The notes under the pieces are model-generated. The model did not search any database. It was not told the origin of the DNA and worked only from the letters and a program-made list of their open reading frames with translations. DNA of 64,000 nucleotides from Methyloversatilis sp. (GTDB lineage Bacteria > Pseudomonadota > Gammaproteobacteria > Burkholderiales > Rhodocyclaceae): the NCBI RefSeq assembly GCF_030698125.1, contig NZ_JAUYNV010000016.1, positions 94,818 to 158,817 on the forward strand, read 5' to 3'. This document shows positions 51,570 through 60,315 of the stretch, in pieces; the first letter of the stretch is position 1; the number at the start of each line of letters is the position of its first letter. The position numbers and the translations under genes are program-made.

Positions 51570-52628
51570 TCAGATCTTCCGGAACAGCGGGCTGCGAACC
51601 TGCTGCGCGTCGGCGGCCGAGAAGAACTTCTCGGTATGGATGTCGCGCTCGAACAGCCGGCCCTGCATCAGCGCATTGATGCAGGCATCGATCATGACCG
51701 GCGGCCCGCACAGATAGGCCTGGTGGCCGCGGAAGTCCTCGCGGAAGCGGGCCAGCGCGGCCTCGTGCGCGTAGCCGCGGAAACCGGCCCAGTCGCTGCC
51801 CGCCGCCTCGTCGGACAGCGCCGGCACATAGCTGAAGGTCGGGTGCGCCGCCGCCAGTGCGATGAAGTCGTCGTGGTAGTACAGCTCCGCCCGGTTGCGC
51901 GCGCCATAGACCAGCGTGATCGGCTGCGCGTAGCCCTTGGCCAGCAGGTCGAGAATCATTGAGCGCGGACTCGACAGCCCCGAGCCGCCGGCCATGAAGA
52001 TGAGCGGTTTCGCCGCCGATGCGCGCACGAAGAAGCGGCCGTAGGGGCCGGACAGCTTCACCCGGTCACCCGCCTGCAGCGACTCGTGTATCCAGGTGGT
52101 GCCGCGGCCGCCGGGCACGATGCGGATGTTCAGCTCGACTTCGTCGCCGTTCGAAGGTGCGTTGGCCAGTGAGAACGCGCGCGACATGCCGGGCTCGGCG
52201 CCGATGTCGAGGTTGATGTACTGCCCGGCCTGGAAATCGAGCGGCCGGTCGAGCGTGATGAACAGGCCCTTGATCGTCGGCGTGAGCTGTTCGATGCGGC
52301 TGACCGTGCCGTGGAAGTCCTCGACCGGAATGTTGCGCGCGTCCGGCTCCTCGTCGATGTCCGCCTCGATGGTCACGTCGCTCTGCAGCCGTGCGCAGCA
52401 GGCCAGCGTCTTGCCCTCGTCGCGCTCGAAATCCATCAGCGCGAAGTCGGACGCCTCGCCGTGGTCCACCTCGCCGTCCGTCACCTGCACCTTGCAGGTG
52501 GCGCACAGCCCGTGACAGCAGGCGTGCGGCAGCCAGATGCCCGCGCGCAGGCAGGCATCCAGCACGGTCTGGTCGTCCTCGACCTCCAGCGTCTGGCCCA
52601 GGGGTTCTATGGTCAGCGCGTAGCCCAT
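51570..52628 (-). CDS. dmpP: Phenol hydroxylase reductase component (P5)
   Basis: A 352-residue reductase: N-terminal [2Fe-2S] site (CCHGLCATCKVQV...C, about 37-80), FAD domain (SRAFSLANAPS) and NAD domain (IFMAGGSGLSSPRSMI, YLCGPPVMIDACI). It passes electrons from NADH to the diiron hydroxylase. The start ATG 52628 touches the dmpO stop. Confidence 0.93.
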   Translation of the reverse strand: MGYALTIEPLGQTLEVEDDQTVLDACLRAGIWLPHACCHGLCATCKVQVTDGEVDHGEASDFALMDFERDEGKTLACCARLQSDVTIEADIDEEPDARNIPVEDFHGTVSRIEQLTPTIKGLFITLDRPLDFQAGQYINLDIGAEPGMSRAFSLANAPSNGDEVELNIRIVPGGRGTTWIHESLQAGDRVKLSGPYGRFFVRASAAKPLIFMAGGSGLSSPRSMILDLLAKGYAQPITLVYGARNRAELYYHDDFIALAAAHPTFSYVPALSDEAAGSDWAGFRGYAHEAALARFREDFRGHQAYLCGPPVMIDACINALMQGRLFERDIHTEKFFSAADAQQVRSPLFRKI

Positions 52629-52987
52629 CAGCTGCACGAGCCCTGGATGCCGGTCAGGCCGGGCGTGCGGAAGCGGATGGCGTCCTTGTGACCGATGCCG
52701 TTCTCCGCCAGCGAGCGGTTGAAGTGCGGCGTCCATGGCTCGCCGGACTTCATCCACTCCACCTTCGACCAGTCGATCTTCGCCCAGTCCGGGTGGTAGC
52801 CGTAGGCGCCGGGCAGCACCTTCTCGACGATGTCGCCGAAGCGCAGGGTCGGCGGGAAGGGGAAGGCCAGCGGCGCGCAGAACATCAGGTGATCGTCCCA
52901 GCCGATGAAGACGAGCTGGTTGCCATGGAAATTGTCGACCACGTCGCGCGGCACGCCGACGTAGTCCTTCACTGCTGCGACTTGCAT
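52628..52987 (-). CDS. dmpO: Phenol hydroxylase gamma subunit (P4)
   Basis: A 119-residue protein (VPRDVVDNFHGNQLVFIGWDDHLMFCAPLAFPFPPTLRFGDIV, PDWAKIDWSKVEWMKSGEPWTPHFNRSLAENG) matching the DmpO gamma subunit of multicomponent phenol hydroxylases. Start ATG 52987. Confidence 0.92.
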   Translation of the reverse strand: MQVAAVKDYVGVPRDVVDNFHGNQLVFIGWDDHLMFCAPLAFPFPPTLRFGDIVEKVLPGAYGYHPDWAKIDWSKVEWMKSGEPWTPHFNRSLAENGIGHKDAIRFRTPGLTGIQGSCS

Positions 52988-53000
52988 GTCGTCGTCCCCC

Positions 53001-54554
53001 TCAGTCGTTGCGCTTGGCCATGCCGCGCCATGCTTCAAAGTTGCGATGGTCTTCCGAACCTTCGAACTCGCCGTTGTCGCGACCGATGTTGAGCCGGTAG
53101 TACTCCAGCACCGCGGCCAGCGGATCGAAGCCGGGGGCGCTCGGGTCAGTCCCCTCGGGGAAGCAGTTGCCCTGGTAGATCTGGTTCACCGGCAGCCAGG
53201 CCTGCACATACTTCTCCGGCTCGTTGTCGAAGATGTGCTGGCAGTGGTCGGAGCAGAAGTGGTACTTGTTGCCCTTGTAGGTCCGCTCGCGATAGCAGAT
53301 CTTCGTCGGGTCGCCGGGCTCGGTGAACAGCATCGGGATCTGGCAGGTCTGGCACAGCATGGGCAGCGTCTGGTTGTAGAAGCGGTTGCCCTTCTCCTGT
53401 TGTTCGCGCCAGAACTCGAAGCGCGGCCGGTAGTACGTGTCGAAGGTGTCCGGGTATTTCTGTGACAGCCACTGCATTTCGTCTTCGGTCGGCATCCAGG
53501 TGTGGAAGTCGGTGGCGCCGCCGTAGTTGTAGAAGGTGGCCCATACCTGATGCGACAGGTGGTCCTTCTCCAGGCGGATCTGCTCCGCGCAGGCCGGCAT
53601 CTTGATGCCGTAGCGCGCGAGGTCCTTGAACAGTGCGCCGCCGTTTTCCTCGAAATAGATTTCCCAGGCTTCCTTCCAGCTCATGACGCGCTTGGGCAGC
53701 ATGTAGTCCATCATCATCGCGACGATGGACAGCAGGCGCACGCCGCGCCAGCACCACTTGTCTATCCAGCGCTGCACGATGGGCAGGTTGGCCGGATCCT
53801 GTTCGAGGATGAACTTGATGCACTCCAGACCCAGCGTCATGTGACGCGCCTCATCGGACTGCGCCGAGAAGCCGAAGGTCATGGTGCCCATGTCGCCGTT
53901 GTAGGCCGCGCCCGACACGAAGGGCACGAACAGCAGATTGGTGAGCACGTATTCGAACGAAAAGCCGACCGCCACCATGAATTCGAACGGGCCGGCGGTG
54001 ATCGCGTCGTCGAAGAAGCTCTTCGGCACCGACAGGTACCAGACCCGGTCGTACATGTGCGTGAAATCGTGGAAGCCGTTGTAGTACTTGTTGTAGTTCG
54101 ACAGCGAGTGGATCTGCGTCTGCGCGTGGCGCATCTCGTCTATCGCCTGCATCTGGCACGCCACGCGCGCACCGGCGCCCGGGAAGGCGCGACCGGCGTG
54201 GGCGAAACCGCGGTGGGCCATGTGTTCGAGCGGCGTCACCGCGGTCAGGAAGATCTTGATCGCGTTCAGGTAGCGCGCGTCGGTCACGCCGAGATGGCCG
54301 TTGCTCTGGCTGTAGGCGTCGATGATGGCGTACAGCTTGCGTTCCTTCTCCGCCTGGTATTTCCAGTAGGCGTCCATCGTCAGCCGGAACGGGTCTTCCC
54401 ACTTGTCCCAGTCGTGGATCCTGATGCCCTCATAGTCGGCGTACGGATACACCTTCTCCTTCGGCTGATAGGTGGTGTCCCAGGCCAGATCACGGGTCAT
54501 CAGCGTGTAGCGTTCCTTCAGGCCCAGCTTCTTCTTCGGTACCTGCATGTCCAT
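53001..54554 (-). CDS. dmpN: Phenol hydroxylase alpha subunit (P3)
   Basis: A 517-residue catalytic diiron subunit, the same length as DmpN. Ligands are readable: Glu-110, Glu-140 and His-143 (DEMRH), Glu-201, Glu-235 and His-238 (DEARH). A C-terminal YHS-type zinc segment follows (CYRERTYKGNKYHFCSDHCQHIF, with CQTCQ upstream). It inserts oxygen into phenols to give catechols with DmpL, O, M and P. All ligand positions are intact. Confidence 0.95.
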   Translation of the reverse strand: MDMQVPKKKLGLKERYTLMTRDLAWDTTYQPKEKVYPYADYEGIRIHDWDKWEDPFRLTMDAYWKYQAEKERKLYAIIDAYSQSNGHLGVTDARYLNAIKIFLTAVTPLEHMAHRGFAHAGRAFPGAGARVACQMQAIDEMRHAQTQIHSLSNYNKYYNGFHDFTHMYDRVWYLSVPKSFFDDAITAGPFEFMVAVGFSFEYVLTNLLFVPFVSGAAYNGDMGTMTFGFSAQSDEARHMTLGLECIKFILEQDPANLPIVQRWIDKWCWRGVRLLSIVAMMMDYMLPKRVMSWKEAWEIYFEENGGALFKDLARYGIKMPACAEQIRLEKDHLSHQVWATFYNYGGATDFHTWMPTEDEMQWLSQKYPDTFDTYYRPRFEFWREQQEKGNRFYNQTLPMLCQTCQIPMLFTEPGDPTKICYRERTYKGNKYHFCSDHCQHIFDNEPEKYVQAWLPVNQIYQGNCFPEGTDPSAPGFDPLAAVLEYYRLNIGRDNGEFEGSEDHRNFEAWRGMAKRND

Positions 54555-54633
54555 CTGTGCGTCTCCTCAATGACGGAGCGGGTGCGGCCGATCGGGCAGC
54601 CGTCTGTGTCCCGCGTACTCCCTCTGTGATCGA

Positions 54634-54903
54634 TCAGTTGTCCCAGTACAGCGTGAACTCGTCGTCGCTCTCGTCGATGTGGCCGGACAGCGATATCAGG
54701 TGCGTGTGCAGTTCCTGCAGGTCGAAGTCGCGGCCGATCAGTTCGGAAATCGATTCGCGCTTCACCGTCAGGTGGCCTTCGGCATCGATCTTGATCATGG
54801 CCGGCGACTCGACCGGCACGGCGTGCGGGTTGTCGGCGAGGATGGATTCGATGATCGGTCGCGTGTCGTCGTTGGTCTGCAGCGCAATGAATACCCTGGA
54901 CAT
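54634..54903 (-). CDS. dmpM: Phenol hydroxylase regulatory protein (P2)
   Basis: An 89-residue MmoB/DmpM effector protein (VFIALQTNDDTRPIIESILADNPHAVPVESPAMIKIDAEGHLTVKRESI). It has no cofactor and tunes the active site of the hydroxylase. The gap to dmpN is 79 bp. Confidence 0.93.
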   Translation of the reverse strand: MSRVFIALQTNDDTRPIIESILADNPHAVPVESPAMIKIDAEGHLTVKRESISELIGRDFDLQELHTHLISLSGHIDESDDEFTLYWDN

Positions 54904-54912
54904 GGCGCGACC

Positions 54913-55905
54913 TCAGACCGGCACGCCGCACTTGGCGACGCGGGCAGCGAACTGCGTTGCAAGATCGTCGAGCGTGGAGCCGGCGCGCTCACCCAGCGCG
55001 CGCTGTGCCAGCGGCTTCAGCGCCTCCAGCGCGCGGCTCTGCCAGGCAGTGATCCAGTCACGGACCATGACGGCGTTGTGCGGCGACTCGGCGCAGGCGG
55101 TCTTGATCTGCGCATCGACCCACCTCGTGGTTTCGGCGTACCACTCGGTCATGAACTGGGTCAGCATCGCGACCGCGGTGCCTCCGCGCAGCGACAGTTC
55201 GTCCTCCACCACGGTCTTGTAGAAAAGCGGGTACACCAGACCGTCGAGCACCAGGTTCTGCGCGACGAACAGCTCGAACCAGTCCTGCACCACGAAACTG
55301 TCCTCGACATAGCGGCGCAGCCCCTGCCAGTCGGCGGCGTATAGCCAGCGCTCCTTCGCAGCCGCCAGCGACCCGGTGTCGCCGAGCAGCAGGCCGATGC
55401 GGGTGAGGTACTGCGCGATGGCCAGGTTGTCCATCGCGTGGAACATGCAGGGCTGGGTGATCGCCGTGCCGTAGCCATAGGCGCAGATGGCCGAATTGTT
55501 CAGGTTCGCGCCCCAGGCGGCGTGGCGCAGCGGCAGCAGCAGGTCGAGTGCCTGCTGGCGCACATCGTCGGCGAGCAGGGCGCCGAGATTGCGCGTCTCG
55601 ACGAAATCGAAGTTCGACTCGGCGGTGTCCTGCTGGCGCGCGCGCGCCAATGTCCAGGCGCCGTAGTAGTACTGGCGCGGGTCCTTGAATGCGTACCAGT
55701 CCTTCATCTGCAACCGGGTGCGCGAAGTGTCGAAGATTTCGCGCTCGGGGTCCCAGGTCGGGCGGTAGTGGAAGTTGGCGGTCGGCTGCAGGTCGAACGT
55801 GCCTTCCTGGTAGCGCGATGCCGGCTTGTCACCGAAGCGGCGCGCGATGTGACCGTAGGTCTGTCGCTGCGGCTTGATTGATACGGTACGCAGATCGATC
55901 TGCAT
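54913..55905 (-). CDS. dmpL: Phenol hydroxylase beta subunit (P1)
   Basis: A 330-residue ferritin-like beta subunit without iron ligands (PREIFDTSRTRLQMKDWYAFKDPRQYYYGAWTLARARQQDTAESNFDFVETR). It pairs with DmpN in the hydroxylase core. dmpM is 9 bp downstream. Confidence 0.94.
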   Translation of the reverse strand: MQIDLRTVSIKPQRQTYGHIARRFGDKPASRYQEGTFDLQPTANFHYRPTWDPEREIFDTSRTRLQMKDWYAFKDPRQYYYGAWTLARARQQDTAESNFDFVETRNLGALLADDVRQQALDLLLPLRHAAWGANLNNSAICAYGYGTAITQPCMFHAMDNLAIAQYLTRIGLLLGDTGSLAAAKERWLYAADWQGLRRYVEDSFVVQDWFELFVAQNLVLDGLVYPLFYKTVVEDELSLRGGTAVAMLTQFMTEWYAETTRWVDAQIKTACAESPHNAVMVRDWITAWQSRALEALKPLAQRALGERAGSTLDDLATQFAARVAKCGVPV

Positions 55906-55947
55906 GCCAGTCTCCTCTGATGTGTTTTCGTGACCTCGTGCCCGCGC

Positions 55948-56211
55948 TCAGCGCGGGCCGCGGTTCAGGACTTCGTTTAGCCGTGCCGACAGCGGCGAGT
56001 GCAGACCGGCGTCGCCGCCGAGCGGACCGCCGTCGCCGTCGAGCAGCACCACGCGCTGCGTCGCGCAGAACTCCTCGAAGGCGGCGCGCGTGAGCATCAT
56101 TTCGGCGAACAGCGCCGGCTCGCCGAGTGCGAAATCGAACTCGACGAAGCCGTCGTCGCGCTCGCCGGTGATGCGCACGAACTTGCGGAAGGGGTCGAAT
56201 GCCGACGCCAT
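55948..56211 (-). CDS. dmpK: Phenol hydroxylase assembly protein (P0)
   Basis: An 87-residue protein (FDPFRKFVRITGERDDGFVEFDFALGEPALFAEMMLTRAAFEEFC) matching DmpK, needed for assembly of active hydroxylase from iron and apoprotein but not for catalysis. Start ATG 56211, 10 bp after the dioxygenase stop. Confidence 0.92.
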   Translation of the reverse strand: MASAFDPFRKFVRITGERDDGFVEFDFALGEPALFAEMMLTRAAFEEFCATQRVVLLDGDGGPLGGDAGLHSPLSARLNEVLNRGPR

Positions 56212-56221
56212 GGCACCCGCC

Positions 56222-57148
56222 TCAGGTGTACACATTGAGGAAGGCGTCGTTGAGCTTGCGGTCGTGATAGAAGATCGCGCGCCCGAGGTCCTCGACGGTC
56301 CACGTGATGACCGGCTTGTCGGGGTAGTAGATATAGCCGCCCGAAAACACCTCGTTGCGGTTGCCCGACGGGTCGAAGAAGTAGATGGTCGCGCCGCGCG
56401 TGATGCCATGCCGCGTCGGCCCGATGTCCAGCGACACGTCGTGCTTCGAAATCAGGTCGGCCGCGCGCAGTACGTCGTTCCAGGTGTCGAGGATGAAGGA
56501 GCAGTGGTGGAACTTGCCCTTCTCCGGATTGCGGATGAAGGCGATGTCGTGCGGTTTGGTCGAGCACGTCAGGAACACGCCCACCATCACATCGCCAGCC
56601 ATCACCTGTTCGGCAATCGTGAAGCCGAGCACTTCGGTAAGCAGCTTCACCACGCCGTCGACGTCGTCGCCGTACAGCAGGCAGTGGTCGAAGCGGGTCG
56701 GCTGCATGCCCACCAGACCATCCGGCCACGGGTCCGGATTCACGTCCGGGAGCCCGTTGCCCGCCTTGTCCTTGGCGGCGAACAGTTCGATCGCATGCCC
56801 GGTCGGCACCGTGAAGCGGAAGCGCCGCCCGGTGTGCAGATGTTCGCCGGCGGGGATCCATTGCAGGTCGGTCGCCAGACGGCTGCCTTCGACGGCCGCT
56901 GCGAGTCGGTCGAGCGTGCCTTCGCTGTCCACCCGGAAGCCCATGTAATCCATGCCCGGCGCATCCGCCTCGCGCAGCACCACGCTGTGGTGGTCGTGTT
57001 CGTCCCACGCCTTGAAATACACCCGACCTTGCGCGTCGCGCCCGGTCTCCAGCAGGCCCAGTACCTGTCCATAGTGTTTCATCGCCGCATCCAGATCCGT
57101 CACCCTCAGGGCGACATGACCCGGGCGCAGCACGCCGGTCATGGTCAT
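56222..57148 (-). CDS. dmpB: Catechol 2,3-dioxygenase
   Basis: A 308-residue extradiol dioxygenase with two VOC domains. Fe(II) ligands are His-155 (RFDHCLLYG), His-215 (KFHHCSFIL) and Glu-266 (GNRNEVFSG). It cleaves catechols beside the hydroxyls to 2-hydroxymuconic semialdehyde. It is the first gene after the sigma-54 promoter and precedes the hydroxylase genes, unlike the classical order K-L-M-N-O-P-Q-B. A decayed copy of its 5' third lies at 28200-28520. Confidence 0.95.
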   Translation of the reverse strand: MTMTGVLRPGHVALRVTDLDAAMKHYGQVLGLLETGRDAQGRVYFKAWDEHDHHSVVLREADAPGMDYMGFRVDSEGTLDRLAAAVEGSRLATDLQWIPAGEHLHTGRRFRFTVPTGHAIELFAAKDKAGNGLPDVNPDPWPDGLVGMQPTRFDHCLLYGDDVDGVVKLLTEVLGFTIAEQVMAGDVMVGVFLTCSTKPHDIAFIRNPEKGKFHHCSFILDTWNDVLRAADLISKHDVSLDIGPTRHGITRGATIYFFDPSGNRNEVFSGGYIYYPDKPVITWTVEDLGRAIFYHDRKLNDAFLNVYT

Positions 57149-57266
57149 CGTGTCCTCCTCCTTTTATGTGGTGCGTGCTGCGGCGCATCAGCCCATCCGG
57201 ATGAAGGAAACGCCGGAGCGCCCTTGCCGGAGTGCGGAATGCAGCCGTCAGCCGCACCCTCTCCCA

Positions 57267-57282
57267 TCCAAGAAGCGTGCCA
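57267..57282 (-). promoter_or_regulatory. Sigma-54 promoter of dmpB-dmpKLMNOPQ
   Basis: Minus strand TGGCACGCTTCTTGGA: the -24 element TGGCACG is perfect, spacing to TTG is right, and the -12 element reads TTGG instead of TTGC. It lies about 120 bp before the dmpB start. Activation by the divergent NtrC-type regulator is expected. Confidence 0.7.
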
Positions 57283-57298
57283 TACTCGATAATCGATA

Positions 57299-57309
57299 GA
57301 AATCTCGAT
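57299..57309 (+). promoter_or_regulatory. AAATCTCGATA motif, shared operator candidate
   Basis: The core AATCTCGA (57301-57308) is the same half-site found in the GntR-flanked palindrome at 47702-47732 and at 28635-28642. Here it is 20 bp upstream of the sigma-54 promoter. Confidence 0.45.
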
Positions 57310-57530
57310 ATTTGGCGGTTTTAAGTGGTGCGATGTACAGTCGTCGCGTCCACCGGTTGATGATTTCGTGAAGCGCCCGAAGAGGTGTTCACCATCTGAT
57401 GAAGGAGTCGACCGGAAGAAGACCGGCCACGCCATGCAGCTGGAATCGCGCACGCGCTCCACTGCAGCCGACGGAGGCCGAGCCGCTGTGCAGCGCAACA
57501 TGAAGCACCGGTCTGGAGGAGGCACGGGCA

Positions 57531-59225
57531 ATGAGTACGTTCAAGTACCCGCACAACAGCGATCTGCGTCGGCTGGTCAGGTTCTCGGCCGACGACGGAC
57601 TGATCTGGCTGGCGGAAAACCGCATGCTGCTGATGCACTGCGCCGCCATGTCGGCGCTGCGCACGCAGCTCATCAAGTCGGTCGGGCCGGAATCGGCGCG
57701 CCGCATCCTGACCCGCATGGGTTACGAATCCGGCATGCGCGACGCCGAACTGGCGCGCACGATACGGCCGGGCCAGAACCCGATTGAATCCTTCTTCGTC
57801 GGTCCGCAACTGCACATGCTCGAAGGCAGCGTGCAGGTGACGCCGATGCATATCCATATCGATTTGCGCAGCGGCGAATTCGATGGCGAGTTCCTGTGGG
57901 AACACTCGTGGGAAGCCGAATTCCACCTGCGCGAGTTCGGCCAGTCGGCCGACCCGGTGTGCTGGATGCAGATCGGTTACGCCTCCGGCTACACCTCGGC
58001 GTTCATGGGCCGCATGGTGCTGTTCAAGGAAGTCGAATGTGCCTGTTGCGGCGCCAACAGCTGCCGCATCATCGGCAAGCCGGTCGAGGAATGGGAGGAC
58101 GGCGAACAGTACGCGCGCTATTTCGAGCCGGACAGCCGCATCGCCCACCTGCCTTCCGCCGTCTGGGCCGGTGTCTCGCAGACCGACAGTGCGCAGGTGA
58201 CGCCAACGCCGACCGACCTGATCGGCAGTTCAGCCAGTTTCCGTCGCGCCTACGAGCTGGTGCTGCGCGCGGCCGGCACCACGGTGACCGTTTTGCTGCT
58301 GGGCGAGACCGGCGTCGGCAAGGAGCGCTTCGCCCGCGCGCTGCACCAGATGAGCCCGCGCAAGGACGCGCCCTTCGTCGCCGTGAACTGCGCGGCGATC
58401 CCCCACGACCTGATCGAATCGGAACTGTTCGGCGTCGAGAAGGGTGCCTTCACCGGGGCCCACGCCTCGCGTGCCGGCAAGTTCGAGCGCGCCGAGGGCG
58501 GTACGCTGTTCCTCGACGAGATCGGAGAGATGCCGCTGGCCGCCCAGGCCAAACTGCTGCGCGCGCTGCAGGAAGGCGAGATCGAACGCCTGGGCGACGA
58601 ACGTACGCGCAAGGTGAATGTGCGGGTGGTCGCCGCCACCAACGTCGATCTGGCGCAGGCGGTGAAGGAGGGGCGCTTCCGGCCCGACCTCTATTACCGC
58701 GTGCACGTCTATCCCATCCACATTCCGCCGCTGCGCGATCGTCTGGCCGATCTGCGCAAACTGGTCGATTCGCTGGTCGCCAGGTTCAACCGCCAGCACG
58801 GCAAGCACGTGCAGGGCGTGTCGGACAAGGGATTCCAGGCCCTGCACGCCCACCACTGGCCGGGCAATGTGCGCGAACTGGAAAACGTGATCGAGCGCGG
58901 CGTCGTGCTGGCGCCGCAGCAGGGCTGGATCGATGCGCATCACCTCTTCCTGTCTCTGGAGGCCGTGCTCGCACGCGAATCAGGCATCTCGGCATGCGGG
59001 AAACTCGAACAAGGGGGTGGCGATGAAACCCGCTTGCGTCTGTGTGAACAGATATTGAGCGCAGGCATTCCGCTGGAGGAACTCGAACAGCTGCTGATGA
59101 AAACCTGTGTCGACCAGGAAGGGGGCAACATCGCCCGCGCGGCGCGGCGGCTCGGCATGTCGCGGCCCAAGTTGAGCTACAGGCTGCAGCGCAGCGATGG
59201 CGAAGCCGACGTAGCCGATGCCTGA
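57531..59225 (+). CDS. XylR/DmpR-type sigma-54 activator 2
   Basis: A 564-residue NtrC-family activator. The XylR-N/V4R sensor (1-210) keeps the Zn set of PoxR/DmpR (Cys in CWMQIG, Glu at +23, Cys at +26 and +34). AAA+ motifs: GETGVGKE near 258, GAFTGA near 305, [13 protein letters not shown]-terminal Fis-type [24 protein letters not shown]. It is divergent from the dmpB-dmpQ operon and almost certainly its phenol-responsive activator. ATG 57531 is a reasonable start; upstream frame is not conserved-looking. Confidence 0.93.
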   Translation: MSTFKYPHNSDLRRLVRFSADDGLIWLAENRMLLMHCAAMSALRTQLIKSVGPESARRILTRMGYESGMRDAELARTIRPGQNPIESFFVGPQLHMLEGSVQVTPMHIHIDLRSGEFDGEFLWEHSWEAEFHLREFGQSADPVCWMQIGYASGYTSAFMGRMVLFKEVECACCGANSCRIIGKPVEEWEDGEQYARYFEPDSRIAHLPSAVWAGVSQTDSAQVTPTPTDLIGSSASFRRAYELVLRAAGTTVTVLLLGETGVGKERFARALHQMSPRKDAPFVAVNCAAIPHDLIESELFGVEKGAFTGAHASRAGKFERAEGGTLFLDEIGEMPLAAQAKLLRALQEGEIERLGDERTRKVNVRVVAATNVDLAQAVKEGRFRPDLYYRVHVYPIHIPPLRDRLADLRKLVDSLVARFNRQHGKHVQGVSDKGFQALHAHHWPGNVRELENVIERGVVLAPQQGWIDAHHLFLSLEAVLARESGISACGKLEQGGGDETRLRLCEQILSAGIPLEELEQLLMKTCVDQEGGNIARAARRLGMSRPKLSYRLQRSDGEADVADA

Positions 59226-59345
59226 AGCGATACCCGCCGTCATCTGGAGAGGGGCTGCGCTCGGCAAGCCCCTCTCGCGGTGTGGGCGCCGGAGCGGGTT
59301 GTGGCGCCGCACCTCGCCGCCGACCGTGCAGCGCACGGCCGTCAC

Positions 59346-59882
59346 TCACCACAGCGCCGGGTCGCGCAGCGCCTTCACGCACGTCAGCCGGAGTGTCCGA
59401 CCCGTCGCACCATGCTCGCGCAGTCCCCGCGCCTGCCAGCCGAAGGGGTGTTCCAGTGCGAAGGGCGGCACAAAGTGCGCGGCCGCTGCGATGCCGAAAC
59501 CGAAGCGGCCGTAATACGCAGGATCGCCATAGACGAACACCCGATCGGCCGGCTGCTCCAGGAGCAACTCGATGCCGTGCCCGACCAGCGCCGAGCCGAT
59601 GCCGGCGTTCCGGCATTCAGGCACAACCGCCAGCGGCGCCAGGATGTAACCCAGCCAGTCCGGCGCGTCTTCCGCCTTCACCGGGCTGAAGGCGATGTGG
59701 CCGACCACACGGCCATCCAGTTCGGCCACCTGCGAAATCGTCGGCGGATCACCCTGTTCGTCGAGCAGGTCGACGGCCAGCTTCGCCACCCGCCGGTTCT
59801 CGCTGTCGGGAAAGGCGCGCAGATGGATGTCGCGGACATGTTCGCGATCGGACGTCGTCGCCGGGCGGATGCGGGTGCTCAT
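59346..59882 (-). CDS. GNAT-family N-acetyltransferase
   Basis: A 178-residue acetyltransferase of the YhbS type: IRPATTSDREHVRDIHLRAFPDS, VVGHIAFSPV, the acetyl-CoA loop LAVVPECRNAGIGSALVGHG, and PAYYGRFGFG. Start ATG 59882 is preferred to GTG 59888. Substrate unknown. It converges on the regulator gene. Confidence 0.82.
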   Translation of the reverse strand: MSTRIRPATTSDREHVRDIHLRAFPDSENRRVAKLAVDLLDEQGDPPTISQVAELDGRVVGHIAFSPVKAEDAPDWLGYILAPLAVVPECRNAGIGSALVGHGIELLLEQPADRVFVYGDPAYYGRFGFGIAAAAHFVPPFALEHPFGWQARGLREHGATGRTLRLTCVKALRDPALW

Positions 59883-59939
59883 GTCCACCGCCGGCTGGAA
59901 ACGCGTTCGAAATCGTCATGACCCTGCGCGGACTGTCTC

Positions 59940-60180
59940 GCGTCTGCGCCCGTCCCCCGAAATTGCCCCCGCGTTCGTTCGGCGCGAACCTGCTGCGGCA
60001 GTCTGCCATGTGGTTCTGCCCCCCGGCCGTCCGGCTCTGTGGCCCGCTGCTTCCTCGCGGTCATTTCTTTCCTCGTCCTGAAGCCATGGCGATACGCGGC
60101 GACACGCGGCGTGCCGCCCACGACAATACGTTCATCGCGCAGACCGAAACCGAAACAGATGACGCCGCGAAGACGTAACT
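59940..60180 (-). pseudogene. Decayed brnTA remnant
   Basis: Minus-strand DNA aligns with the brnT 3' end and brnA at 62017-62390: a GAAATGACCGCGAG block corresponds to the brnA start, and CGGGCCACAGAGCCGGACGG to its 3' part. The middle of brnA is deleted and the frame is broken in several places. No functional product is expected. Confidence 0.65.
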
Positions 60181-60208
60181 GGCGTCCTCGACGGGCTTCA
60201 ATCAATCG

Positions 60209-60220
60209 TGTTGCGTCCCC
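60209..60220 (+). repeat. TGTTGC..CGTCCCC dispersed motif, copy 1
   Basis: TGTTGCGTCCCC, a shortened copy of the motif also at 62389, 62852 and 63730. Confidence 0.5.
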
Positions 60221-60315
60221 TGTTGCCTTCCTTAAATGGGGTTGTGTGCATGACAGGTGCGCCGTGTCCCGTCTCCGCCGGCGACACCTGAAAGCCGCTC
60301 CACCGGGCGTGTCCG

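Larger units (their letters stand above)
57149..57530. other. 382-bp divergent control region
   Basis: No gene is visible. It contains the sigma-54 promoter of the dmpB-dmpQ operon (57267-57282), an AAATCTCGATA motif (57299-57309), the palindrome TCGATAATCGA at 57286-57296, and the upstream region of the XylR/DmpR-type regulator gene. GGAGGA precedes that start by about 14 nt. Confidence 0.6.
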
